Below, one piece after another: positions 46,091-53,690 of a DNA stretch of 64,000 bases. The notes beneath the pieces were generated by a model. The model made no database searches and was not told the origin of the DNA. It worked only from the letters and a program-made list of their open reading frames with translations. The DNA comes from Chromobacterium violaceum ATCC 12472 (lineage in GTDB: Bacteria > Pseudomonadota > Gammaproteobacteria > Burkholderiales > Chromobacteriaceae), in assembly GCF_000007705.1 (NCBI RefSeq), contig NC_005085.1, positions 2,737,752 through 2,801,751 of the forward strand, given 5' to 3'. The first letter of the stretch is position 1. Every line of letters begins with the position of its first letter. A program made the position numbers and the translations under genes.

Positions 46091-46651
46091 TTAACGGATA
46101 GCCTGGGCGATGGACTTGGTCGATTCCGCGTTCATGCTCTGCAAGCTATTGGCCATGGTCACCGCGGTGTTGAAGTTCTGAATCAGCTGCTGCATCTTCA
46201 ACTGGCTCTGCTGCACGAAGTCAGACGCGCGGCCGGAGAAGGACTCCAGCGCGGACTTCACTGCCGTCAGATCCGCCTGGCTGAGATCGCCCTCTAGGTT
46301 TTCCACCGAATCCACGCTGATGCCGTTAGCCTTCAGATAGTCCAGCACATCCTGAGGCAGTTTCTTGGTATCTTTGGGGTCGGTGATGCCTGCCAGCACT
46401 GCCTCCACTTTATTGGCCATTTCCTGCGCATCGCGCGACACTTCCATTTTCTTCGACATCTGCGCGAACTTGGCATTGGACAGTTCGGTAAACAGCAGCA
46501 TGACCTCTTCCATCGTGGCGATGGCCTGGCCCAGCAGCGAGTAGTTCCGCGCCGCGCGCAGGTAGTCGATATTGTCCCCGTCGCCAGCCTTGCCGACAGA
46601 ATCCACCTGGCCGTTGCTGAAGGAAGAGATCGAAGAGATTGCAGTGCTCAT
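46091..46651 (-). CDS. sctA: SseB-like filament protein, short form (copy 3)
   Basis: EspA/SseB-family protein of 186 residues, close to Salmonella SseB (196). From residue 25 on it is almost identical to copy 1, including LPQDVLDYLKANGISVDS and LSQADLTAVKSALESFSG; only the first 25 residues differ (SSISSFSNGQVDSVGKAG). SseB-type proteins polymerise on the needle and carry the translocon. Start 46651 follows AAGGAGTTTT. The near identity to copy 1 indicates recent duplication or gene conversion. Confidence 0.85.
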   Translation of the reverse strand: MSTAISSISSFSNGQVDSVGKAGDGDNIDYLRAARNYSLLGQAIATMEEVMLLFTELSNAKFAQMSKKMEVSRDAQEMANKVEAVLAGITDPKDTKKLPQDVLDYLKANGISVDSVENLEGDLSQADLTAVKSALESFSGRASDFVQQSQLKMQQLIQNFNTAVTMANSLQSMNAESTKSIAQAIR

Positions 46652-46681
46652 AAATAAAACTCCTTACTAAATTAACGCGAT

Positions 46682-47047
46682 TTAAACAAAAGAACGGCGA
46701 TGTTTTTTGGCAAGAACCGGAGCGGCCTTGACTGGTTCGGCCATGGCGCTAGCCTTGGCATCGTCTTCTGGCGCCAGCTGCTTCAATTGCTTGCCTAATT
46801 GGGAAAAGGTTTTTTCCGCCATGGCAACCTTAGATACGATTTGCTGATGCAGCTGCTCGCCGCCGGACTTCATCATCGCCTCCAGCTTTTGCAACTTGCC
46901 GCGCGCCACCGGATCCGATTCTGCGCGCGCCTCCAATGCAGCGATCTCGCCTTGCAACGCCTTGAAATCGTCCAGCTGTTTCTTGAAACCCATCCGGCGT
47001 TTTTTCAAACCGTCGATCATGGATTTCAATTGCGTCATTTCATTCAT
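46682..47047 (-). CDS. Small coiled-coil T3SS protein, candidate SseA-like filament chaperone
   Basis: Protein of 121 residues, mostly a long charged helix (MTQLKSMIDGLKKRRMGFKK, ALEARAESDPVARGKLQKLE), with a basic tail (KKHRRSFV). Its place among sseB genes and its coiled-coil, highly soluble character fit an SseA/CesA-type chaperone of the filament subunit. Direct similarity to Salmonella SseA is not obvious by eye; a YscO-like stalk protein is the main alternative. Start 47047 has an AGGAGGCATTCC site upstream. Confidence 0.5.
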   Translation of the reverse strand: MNEMTQLKSMIDGLKKRRMGFKKQLDDFKALQGEIAALEARAESDPVARGKLQKLEAMMKSGGEQLHQQIVSKVAMAEKTFSQLGKQLKQLAPEDDAKASAMAEPVKAAPVLAKKHRRSFV

Positions 47048-47117
47048 TGGAATGCCTCCTGTTCATTGCGGGCTTTCCAGTTTGGCTGCCGGCACGCGGC
47101 AGCCAACTGCTCAGCCA

Positions 47118-47906
47118 TTAACGGATAGCCTGGGCGATAGACTTGGTCGATTCCGCGTTCATGCTCTGCAGGCTGTTCGCCATGGTCACCGCGGTGTTGA
47201 AGTTTTGAATCAGCTGTTGCATTTTCAGCTGGCTCTGCTGCACGAAGTCGGAGGCGCGGCCGCTGAAGGTCTCCAACGCGGACTTCACTGCGGTCAGATC
47301 GGCCCTGCCCAGTAGTTGCCGCCCATTACTGAACAGTTTCGCCATCGCCTCTTTGCTATAACTGCCGTCGACATTTTCTTGATTTTTCAGCCAATCACTA
47401 GCCTTCTGACCATCAATCTTGACGCCAGCATCATCAAGATTTTTAGCTATCGCCTGAGCCGAATCAAGACAAAAGTAGGTATGGCCTATGGTATAGGAAT
47501 GAATATTATTCAGCGCCCATCGCGAATCCAGGTCGGCATCGTCTCTAAGGAACTCATCAATACTCTTTCCATTGATAGCAACGCCATTTTTACGCATGTA
47601 TTCAATTACATCTTCCGGCAGCGAAGCTTTACCATTGGGATCCGTGATGCTGGCCAGCAGCGCCTCCACCTTATTGGCCATTTCAGCCGCATCGCGCGAC
47701 ACTTCCATTTTCTTGGACATCTGCGCGAACTTGGCATTGGACAGTTCGGTAAACAGCAGCATGACCTCTTCCATCGTGGTGATGGCCTGGCCCAGCAGCG
47801 AGTAGTTCCGCGCCGCGCGCAGGTAGTCATTGTTGTCGCTGGAGTCTGCAGCGCCAGTGGTGAGCGCGTTTACGCCGGGAGTAGTTTGGTTTACGGTAGT
47901 GTTCAT
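47118..47906 (-). CDS. sctA: SseB-like filament protein, long form (copy 2)
   Basis: Filament protein of 262 residues whose first 80 and last 70 residues nearly match copy 4. The middle has the SseB motif LPEDVIEYMRKNGVAINGKSIDE and then an extra block of about 75 residues with a second version of the same motif (AGVKIDGQKASDWLKN), so the linker appears duplicated inside the protein. The extra block is A+T-richer than the flanks. It follows the short copy 1 after the same 67-bp spacer as in the other pair. Confidence 0.8.
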   Translation of the reverse strand: MNTTVNQTTPGVNALTTGAADSSDNNDYLRAARNYSLLGQAITTMEEVMLLFTELSNAKFAQMSKKMEVSRDAAEMANKVEALLASITDPNGKASLPEDVIEYMRKNGVAINGKSIDEFLRDDADLDSRWALNNIHSYTIGHTYFCLDSAQAIAKNLDDAGVKIDGQKASDWLKNQENVDGSYSKEAMAKLFSNGRQLLGRADLTAVKSALETFSGRASDFVQQSQLKMQQLIQNFNTAVTMANSLQSMNAESTKSIAQAIR

Positions 47907-47973
47907 CGATATTTCCTTTCAAGAGTGGTATTGGGAGGCAGGCGCCGCGCACTGACCCGCCTGCCTTTATCCA
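47907..47973. repeat. 67-bp spacer repeat, copy A
   Basis: Identical by eye to 46024-46090, offset 1,883 bp. The identity continues into the flanking coding ends, so the repeated unit is a short-spacer-long filament gene pair. Contains the same GGCAGGC/GCCTGCC inverted repeat. Confidence 0.85.
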
Positions 47974-48528
47974 TTAACGGATAGCCTGGGCGATGGACTT
48001 GGTCGATTCCGCGTTCATGCTCTGCAAACTGTTGGCCATGGTCACCGCGGTGTTGAAGTTCTGAATCAGCTGCTGCATCTTCAACTGGCTTTGCTGCACG
48101 AAGTCAGACGCGCGGCCGGAGAAGGACTCCAGCGCAGATTTCACTGCCGTCAGATCCGCCTGGCTGAGATCGCCCTCGAGGTTTTCCACCGAATCCACGC
48201 TGATGCCGTTAGCCTTCAGATAATCCAGCACATCCTGAGGCAGTTTCTTGGTATCTTTGGGGTCGGTGATGCCTGCCAGCACTGCCTCCACTTTATTGGC
48301 CATTTCCTGCGCATCGCGCGACACTTCCATTTTCTTCGACATCTGCGCGAACTTGGCATTGGACAGTTCGGTAAACAGCAGCATGACCTCTTCCATCGTG
48401 GCGATGGCCTGGCCCAGCAGCGAGTAGTTCCGCGCCGCGCGCAGATACTCGATGTGATCGTTATCGATCACCTCATCGGTAGTAATAGATGCAGGTTGCA
48501 CACCGCCTTGAGCATTAATACTAGACAT
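47974..48528 (-). CDS. sctA: SseB-like filament protein, short form (copy 1), first gene of the arm
   Basis: EspA/SseB-family protein of 184 residues, nearly identical to copy 3 after residue 28. The N terminus differs (MSSINAQGGVQPASITTDEVIDND). A heptad-rich C-terminal helix is expected to pack the filament. Start 48528 follows AAAGGTGACTAT. It heads the minus-strand arm and is divergent from the AraC regulator gene, which makes the 157-bp gap the likely control point for the arm. Confidence 0.85.
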   Translation of the reverse strand: MSSINAQGGVQPASITTDEVIDNDHIEYLRAARNYSLLGQAIATMEEVMLLFTELSNAKFAQMSKKMEVSRDAQEMANKVEAVLAGITDPKDTKKLPQDVLDYLKANGISVDSVENLEGDLSQADLTAVKSALESFSGRASDFVQQSQLKMQQLIQNFNTAVTMANSLQSMNAESTKSIAQAIR

Positions 48529-48685
48529 ATAGTCACCTTTAAAAATTCAAGATTAAAATTGATGCTTTTCACTATCAAAGTCATTATCGCCACACAATCT
48601 GCGCCTCAACTTCGACTGCTGCATGATACAAAACCACCAGGCAAATATTTTCTAGAACTGCGACAAATATTCTGTTTTTTTGCAC
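48529..48685. promoter_or_regulatory. Divergent control region of the T3SS arms
   Basis: 157-bp A+T-rich gap between the filament operon and the AraC regulator. On the minus strand TTGAGG and GATAAT are 15 bp apart and could be a weak sigma70-type promoter. No clear AraC repeat was defined. Confidence 0.35.
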
Positions 48686-49540
48686 ATGACTTATCCTGCC
48701 ATCTCGAACACCCCGGAGCAGGAGGTCATCCAGATATCAGGTGATCACCGGATGCCGCTTGACACAGCAAAGATAGATCATGCATCACGTTACAACAGCG
48801 CGCATAGGATTGAGATGCCAGCGATTCGACTCATAATCAGCAGGAGTAAAGGTGAAATAACCATCCAAGAGGATACTTACGCCTTTCCAGAACACTGCCT
48901 GATTGTCACAAATAATAAAGCTCGAATTTCTACGGATAGCCATCCGAATGCCATGCTGTCTCTGGATTTTCTCGCCTCGGATTTGCAGCGGCTTCTCCCG
49001 GAAGTCGTCGAATTACTGGAAGCAGACAATCAGAAAACCTTCAAAAAGGAAGCGGTGAAAATAGTAAAAACAGACTGCAATGCAACTGAGGTATTGGCCT
49101 CGCTTTCCCAGTTGGCGCCCTCCTCCTTCCTGTATTTTGCTTATCTTTACTGCTTGAATCTGGATAGAGCTTACTTCTCGGCATTGCTGCGCAGCTGCAT
49201 AGCTGGAAATAAGGATTTTTACGAATTCATTGAGAAAAATGCTTTGCAACAATGGTCCATTTCCACATTGGCTGATCGATTTGGCATGCCACTGCGGAAA
49301 TTCAACCAATTGTTTCAGGAGGCGTATGGCAAGCCCGCCAAGCGCTGGATATTGGAGCATCGTTTGACGCATGCCAAAAAGCTATTGCTCACCACCTCGA
49401 TGAGGGTGCTGGATGTGGCGCTGGAATGCGGTTTTTCAAACCATGCGCATTTCACGGATAGCTTTCGGCGCCATTTTCAATGCAACCCCAAGCAATTTAG
49501 ACAGCAAGCACTGGGCAAGCTGCGTGATAAAGAAACATAA
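48686..49540 (+). CDS. AraC-family regulator of the type III secretion locus
   Basis: Regulator of 284 residues, or 262 if the ATG at 48752, which has the better ribosome-binding site (AGGTGATC), is used. The two helix-turn-helix motifs are C-terminal: WSISTLADRFGMPLRKFNQLFQEAYG and MRVLDVALECGFSNHAHFTDSFRRHF. The N-terminal half is of the ExsA/MxiE/InvF kind rather than a sugar-binding cupin. It lies directly before sctF, 10 bp apart, and divergent from the filament genes, so it likely activates both arms. SPI-2 itself uses SsrAB instead. A+T-rich. Confidence 0.82.
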   Translation: MTYPAISNTPEQEVIQISGDHRMPLDTAKIDHASRYNSAHRIEMPAIRLIISRSKGEITIQEDTYAFPEHCLIVTNNKARISTDSHPNAMLSLDFLASDLQRLLPEVVELLEADNQKTFKKEAVKIVKTDCNATEVLASLSQLAPSSFLYFAYLYCLNLDRAYFSALLRSCIAGNKDFYEFIEKNALQQWSISTLADRFGMPLRKFNQLFQEAYGKPAKRWILEHRLTHAKKLLLTTSMRVLDVALECGFSNHAHFTDSFRRHFQCNPKQFRQQALGKLRDKET

Positions 49541-49549
49541 GGACAGTTC

Positions 49550-49765
49550 ATGGATATCGAAGCCATCACCAGTCAATTATCACAACTGGTTGAACAAGCC
49601 GGCAATGAGGTGCAATCGAAAGTCACCGCCGCCGATTTGAACGACCCCGCCCGAATGCTGCAAGCACAGTTTGCCATTCAACAGTATTCGGTATTCGTCA
49701 GCTACGAAAGCGCCATTATGCGGGCGGTGAAAGACATGTTGTCAGGGATTATTCAGAAGATATGA
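49550..49765 (+). CDS. sctF: Needle subunit SctF (SsaG-like)
   Basis: Needle protein of 71 residues, the same length as SsaG. It has the family features: ITSQLSQLVEQAGNEV, then MLQAQFAIQQYSVFVSYESAI, ending in VKDMLSGIIQKI, almost the same ending as SsaG. It polymerises into the extracellular needle. It begins 9 bp after the AraC gene and overlaps the next gene by 4 bp (ATGA). Confidence 0.92.
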   Translation: MDIEAITSQLSQLVEQAGNEVQSKVTAADLNDPARMLQAQFAIQQYSVFVSYESAIMRAVKDMLSGIIQKI

Positions 49766-50043
49766 AATTACTCGCAACCGATATTTGCCGGCTAGTGGTA
49801 GAAACCGGCTTAGCCGCCGTGAATCACGGCTTATATGACGAGGCAGATTCTATTCGCTTGGCGATGCCGCATCTAACCGAAAACACGCATGCGCGGAAAA
49901 TCGTGGAAGCCACCCTACTGCTCGGCATGGGGCATACGGAAGCGGCAACCTCTTTATTGCGCAACGACCACTCCGAGGAGGCCGGAATGCTGCGCCGCCT
50001 CATCAACAGCATGCATGTGCAGCAATCGCGGCGCATCTGTTAA
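49762..50043 (+). CDS. SsaH-like T3SS protein, possible needle chaperone
   Basis: Helical protein of 93 residues with a TPR-like pattern (VETGLAAVNHGLYDEADSI, HARKIVEATLLLGMGHTEAA). It occupies the ssaH position between needle and rod genes and overlaps sctF by 4 bp. YscG-type chaperones, which keep the needle subunit soluble, have the same size and helical-repeat plan. Sequence similarity is low, so the role is inferred from position. Confidence 0.6.
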   Translation: MKLLATDICRLVVETGLAAVNHGLYDEADSIRLAMPHLTENTHARKIVEATLLLGMGHTEAATSLLRNDHSEEAGMLRRLINSMHVQQSRRIC

Positions 50044-50065
50044 TTCTCTTTTAGGAGTCATTGCA

Positions 50066-50404
50066 ATGGAAATCGATGCAGTCAAATTGCACACCGTTCA
50101 AGCCAGCATGGAACAGGTTCCCGCAGTGCCGGCCGCGGCCGATGTGGATGCGTTCACTCGCGCCATGTTCGGCCATGCGGCCCAATCCCCGGAAGAAGTC
50201 GCCGCTGGCGGTTTGCAAACGAAATCCCAGGCCATAGGCGAAGCGATTGACAACGCGCGCGCTACCACAGGCGTACTAAACAATCCGGCCGAAATGCTGG
50301 CGGCGCAATCCAAGCTGCTGCACTCCATCGTAGAAGTGGACCTGGTGGCCAAAACCGCGGGCGCCTTGTCGCAAGGCGTGAACAAACTGGTGAGCATGCA
50401 GTGA
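50066..50404 (+). CDS. sctI: Inner rod protein SctI (SsaI-like)
   Basis: Protein of 112 residues. The N-terminal part is variable and the conserved C-terminal helix (NPAEMLAAQSKLLHSIVEVDLVAK, ending VNKLVSMQ) is the SctI signature. It joins the needle to the export apparatus and helps switch substrates. Start 50066 has TTAGGAGT upstream. Its stop overlaps the sctJ start by a base. Confidence 0.85.
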   Translation: MEIDAVKLHTVQASMEQVPAVPAAADVDAFTRAMFGHAAQSPEEVAAGGLQTKSQAIGEAIDNARATTGVLNNPAEMLAAQSKLLHSIVEVDLVAKTAGALSQGVNKLVSMQ

Positions 50405-51129
50405 TGAAAGCCCTCCGCCGTTTATGGCCGTTATTGATCCTGATGAGCCTGATGGGCTGCAAAGTGGACCTGTATAGCGGACTGAGCGAGGATGAAGCCA
50501 ACCAGATGCTGGCCTTGCTAATGTTGCGCAATGTCGATGCCGAAAAGAAAATCATCAAGGAAGGCAATGTCACTGTCAGGGTGGAAAAAGAGCAGTTCAC
50601 CGATGCGGTGGAAGTGCTGCGCCAGCATGGTCTGCCCAGCAAGCGCACCGAAACCATGGCGGATCTGTTTCCCTCCGGCCAACTGGTCACTTCGCCCGCA
50701 CAAGAACAAGCCAAGATCGGCTATCTGAAGGAACAGCTGCTGGAAAAGATGCTGCGCGGCATGGACGGCGTGATCAGCGCCCAGGTTTCCATCGCGGAAA
50801 GCGTCAGCCAGAACCGGCGGGAGGCGCCTGCGCCGTCCGCCTCGGTCTTCATCAAGTACAGCCCCGGCATCAATATGCAAAGTCGCGAAACCGATATCAA
50901 ACGGCTGATCCACACTGGCGTGCCTAATCTGCGCTCGGAAAACATCAGCGTGGTGTTGCAAGCAGCCGACTATCGCTATCGCCCAACCGCGACTACCGCG
51001 CAACCAGCTAAAAACACGCAGAGTTGGCTGCGGAAATACGCCATATGGCTTGTCGGCGGCCTAACCCTGCTGGGCTGCGCCGCCGCCATCGGTGTGCTGG
51101 CCTGGCGCCGGCGCACGGCCGCATCATGA
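50404..51129 (+). CDS. sctJ: Inner ring lipoprotein SctJ (SsaJ/YscJ-like)
   Basis: Lipoprotein of 241 residues that makes the inner MS ring. Signal peptide with lipobox LMGC (Cys18), YscJ/FliF domain (DLYSGLSEDEANQMLALL, VSIAESVSQN, ASVFIKYSPG), and a C-terminal transmembrane helix (YAIWLVGGLTLLGCAAAIGVLAW). Complete. Both ends overlap neighbours (TGATGA with sctI, ATGA with sctK), so the operon is compact. Its partner SctD is not in the window. Confidence 0.93.
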   Translation: MKALRRLWPLLILMSLMGCKVDLYSGLSEDEANQMLALLMLRNVDAEKKIIKEGNVTVRVEKEQFTDAVEVLRQHGLPSKRTETMADLFPSGQLVTSPAQEQAKIGYLKEQLLEKMLRGMDGVISAQVSIAESVSQNRREAPAPSASVFIKYSPGINMQSRETDIKRLIHTGVPNLRSENISVVLQAADYRYRPTATTAQPAKNTQSWLRKYAIWLVGGLTLLGCAAAIGVLAWRRRTAAS

Positions 51130-51713
51130 AACCCGCGATATCCGCCGAACTGCAACGGTTGCATCAGCTGGCTTGGCGCGCCGGCGCCTGGATGGACCAA
51201 GGCTGGTGGCATGAGCTGGACTTGCGGCCCTGGCAGCAAAGCTACCAGCGCCATCCAGTCTGTCGTCCGGCGCTGGACCGGTTGATCGCCAATCGGCGCG
51301 GCTTTCCGCAAACGCCTCTGCCCGCATCGCTGACCCCGCGACAGCAAGCCATGCTGGCACTGGAGTCGCGCCTGCCCCGCGTGCTTACCGCGCTGGGACT
51401 GCTAGCCATGGAGTGTCCGGATTACTTGCTGCTGGGCAGCTACCGGCGCCCGCTGGCTGCCTGCCTGGGCGAACGCGGCTGCGATCAATTGCTGGCGCTG
51501 AGCGCCTTCCCCGCCCCCCGGCAACCAAACCTGGCGCCGGAACAAGTGGCGGCTGCGGCACTGGACCTAGGAACACGCTGGTGGCGAAGCGCCGATCCTA
51601 GCTGCCCGGTGCAAGCTGCACTGTCGATACTGTTGCCGCCCGGTCCCGCTGAAGCCATGCCGGCCATGGGCGACGCCATCTCATGGCTGATTCGGATCGG
51701 ACGCTTTTTATGA
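51126..51713 (+). CDS. sctK: SctK-like cytoplasmic T3SS protein
   Basis: Protein of 195 residues, overlapping sctJ by 4 bp. Position (right after sctJ) and features (tryptophan-rich N terminus DLRPWQQSY, ending WLIRIGRFL) fit the SctK/YscK/OrgA family and the unnamed SPI-2 gene after ssaJ. SctK links the cytoplasmic sorting platform to the ring. In other loci sctL comes next; here it is absent. Assignment rests partly on gene order. Confidence 0.65.
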   Translation: MKPAISAELQRLHQLAWRAGAWMDQGWWHELDLRPWQQSYQRHPVCRPALDRLIANRRGFPQTPLPASLTPRQQAMLALESRLPRVLTALGLLAMECPDYLLLGSYRRPLAACLGERGCDQLLALSAFPAPRQPNLAPEQVAAAALDLGTRWWRSADPSCPVQAALSILLPPGPAEAMPAMGDAISWLIRIGRFL

Positions 51714-51746
51714 CCGCCCCCGCCCGCATCAGGCATAAGAGCTGCT

Positions 51747-51833
51747 AACCAAACCCAGCCAAGCGTCTGAGGCAAGGCGCGCCGACGTAGGCAGTACAAG
51801 TCGCAACGCAGCATCAGGGGTTTTGTAGCGGTT
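51747..51833. repeat. Candidate MITE/REP-like element between sctK and sctW
   Basis: About 87 bp bounded by imperfect inverted ends (AACC...AAACCC and GGGGTTTTG...GGTT) with internal partially self-complementary stretches. Its design recalls small dispersed elements of Neisseriales as I remember them. It occupies the place of sctL. Only one copy is in this window, so its repeat nature is unproven. Confidence 0.4.
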
Positions 51834-51894
51834 CCAGACACAGGCCTCGCGTCTACGCAGGTCTCAGTTGCGGCCCACACCAAGGACATCCTCA

Positions 51895-53001
51895 ATGATC
51901 AATCCAATCGACCCCGCGGCTCGGCGCCCCCAAACGACGGTCCAGCCTTCCACGCCTCCTCAGGCTAAACCCAAGCCTCTGGCCGCCACCCAGGTGTTGC
52001 CTGCCCAGTCCGTCCTCAATTTGGCGCAAAGCGAGCTCGGCACCGACATGCAGGAGCTCGGCAGCATCTTCCCCGTGGAGGAAAGCTGCGCGGAAACCCT
52101 GGAAAACATGAGCTTCGCCTTGGGCACGCAGGCCAGGGAAAGGATGCGCGGCCTCTCCTCCAGCGCCGACCGCGCCCGGCCGCGCTCCATGATGCAGCGT
52201 CTTGCCAAACAAGTATCGGCGACCGCCCCAGACCATTTGGAAGAGCTGCGCCAACGCGTGCCTGGCATCGAGGCGGTGGAAGAAGTGGATGATCTGCTCA
52301 ACAGCCTGCGCCAGCACCAGTTCGACGCTGGCGAGATGGCCCTGCTGCTGGCTGCCATGCTGGGCAAGGACGGCCTTTCCCCCACGCGCCGTCGGCGCCT
52401 GGAAGAAGCGCTAGACCGGGTGATGGACGACGAGGATTGGGCGCTGCAACTATTCAGCCACCTGGAGTTCGGCGCTGTCGGCAAGAGCGGCCTGGCCGAG
52501 CTGCGCCGCTTATACCAGCGCGCGGCTAGCCGTCAGTCAGGGCTAGTCTATTGGTTTGGACAGTTCCGTCAGATGGATGACCGCCAGCGCAAATTGAAGA
52601 CCTTGATCCGGGCGCTGGCTTTCGAATTGTCCGCGCAAGGCGGCGCCACCGACATCCGCCTGGCCGCGGTCATCACCGATTTGAAACGGGTGCTGCAATT
52701 CCTGGGGATGGAAGATCATTGCGACCGCGTAGCCAAAGCGCTGGCCATCCCAGAACTGGACGGCAACCGCATCATTGAGGAGCTGCTGGAAATCATTCAA
52801 CAGTCCTGGGTGTATCCGGACTGGCTATCCAGCCGCGCCGACGCCCTGATGCCGGAAGAACACAGCCGGCATGGCTATGCCCGGCGGATGGGAGAACTGG
52901 TCAAGCTGCTGCCCGATGACTGTTTCGAAGACATAGACCAACGCGAAACCATACTGGCCGCGTTTCTGGAATACCAAGAACAGCTGGCGGACGAAGAATA
53001 A
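51895..53001 (+). CDS. sctW: T3SS gatekeeper SctW (SsaL/YopN/SepL-like)
   Basis: Gatekeeper of 368 residues that controls the order of translocator and effector secretion. A disordered proline-rich N terminus precedes helical YopN/InvE domains (LRQRVPGIEAVEEVDDLLNS, ALDRVMDDEDWALQLFSHLEFG) and a TyeA-like C-terminal domain. It starts at ATG 51895 after AAGGACATC. In SPI-2 the equivalent ssaL follows ssaK and precedes ssaM and ssaV; here no export gene follows and the operon ends. The gene converges with a secreted-protein gene. Confidence 0.85.
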   Translation: MINPIDPAARRPQTTVQPSTPPQAKPKPLAATQVLPAQSVLNLAQSELGTDMQELGSIFPVEESCAETLENMSFALGTQARERMRGLSSSADRARPRSMMQRLAKQVSATAPDHLEELRQRVPGIEAVEEVDDLLNSLRQHQFDAGEMALLLAAMLGKDGLSPTRRRRLEEALDRVMDDEDWALQLFSHLEFGAVGKSGLAELRRLYQRAASRQSGLVYWFGQFRQMDDRQRKLKTLIRALAFELSAQGGATDIRLAAVITDLKRVLQFLGMEDHCDRVAKALAIPELDGNRIIEELLEIIQQSWVYPDWLSSRADALMPEEHSRHGYARRMGELVKLLPDDCFEDIDQRETILAAFLEYQEQLADEE

Positions 53002-53088
53002 GCAGACCGGCAAGCCAAAGAAATGAACAATAGGCGCTCGGAGATCCGACAGCGCCTGTTGTTCCGGCAACCCAGCAAAGTACCGTAC

Positions 53089-53478
53089 TTACCGCTCATG
53101 CCGATGATGATGGCGATGATGCCCGCCATGCTTGCCGCGATGATGTTCTCGATACCGAGGCGCATAGACTTGGCGGTACCAGTCATCCCGAACGAACAAG
53201 ACACGCTCACCGCACGCGTTATAGCGATGGCAATAACGCTTCCAATGCTTGACATGTCCGGGCGGGACTCTCAAATAAATCGGCTCATGCCTGCCATAAC
53301 CCGGACGCACGATGATGGGGCGCGGAGAAATCACTTGCGGATGGGGATAGTTTCCGATGTCTAGGCGGCCATAAAAACCTGGCTGCCCAATATCGATGGA
53401 AACTCCGGCGCCGGCATTTGCCGCCGACGTCCCCAAACTGCAAATCAAAAAAACTGCCATTGCAGCCATTTTCTTCAT
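53089..53478 (-). CDS. Small secreted basic protein of unknown function
   Basis: Protein of 129 residues with a signal peptide (MKKMAAMAVFLICSLGTSAANA). The mature part has a conserved-looking IDIGQPGFYGRLDIGNYP opening, PPIYLRVPPGHVKHW-type core, two Cys (RYCHRYNACG) and a His- and Arg-rich tail (HHRGKHGGHHRHHHRHER). It belongs to a betaproteobacterial family that I recognise only as uncharacterised. The tail might bind metal. No operon partner is evident. Confidence 0.75.
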   Translation of the reverse strand: MKKMAAMAVFLICSLGTSAANAGAGVSIDIGQPGFYGRLDIGNYPHPQVISPRPIIVRPGYGRHEPIYLRVPPGHVKHWKRYCHRYNACGERVLFVRDDWYRQVYAPRYREHHRGKHGGHHRHHHRHER

Positions 53479-53690
53479 TTCACACTCCTAATTTAGAAAG
53501 CACATGTTCGCAATTACAGATCATAGAACACGACGCATAACAACTGTCGTATAGACGCATGACACATGCGGCACCAGTCGTATCGCAAGGTGGCATCACA
53601 CAAAATCCGTTATTTGTTAACGGATCGCCAGCACTGAATGACGTCCATCATCGTCGCTGCATGCCCCGCACAAAAATGAAGCATGCGCTA

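Noticed and set aside
51485-51895. 136-codon minus-strand frame covering the sctK-sctW gap
   Set aside because: It overlaps sctK antisense and the repeat-like element; no start signal or homology recognised.
53002-53088. Hidden small gene after sctW, such as sctL or an export gene
   Set aside because: Only 87 bp between converging genes; no T3SS-like sequence in any frame.
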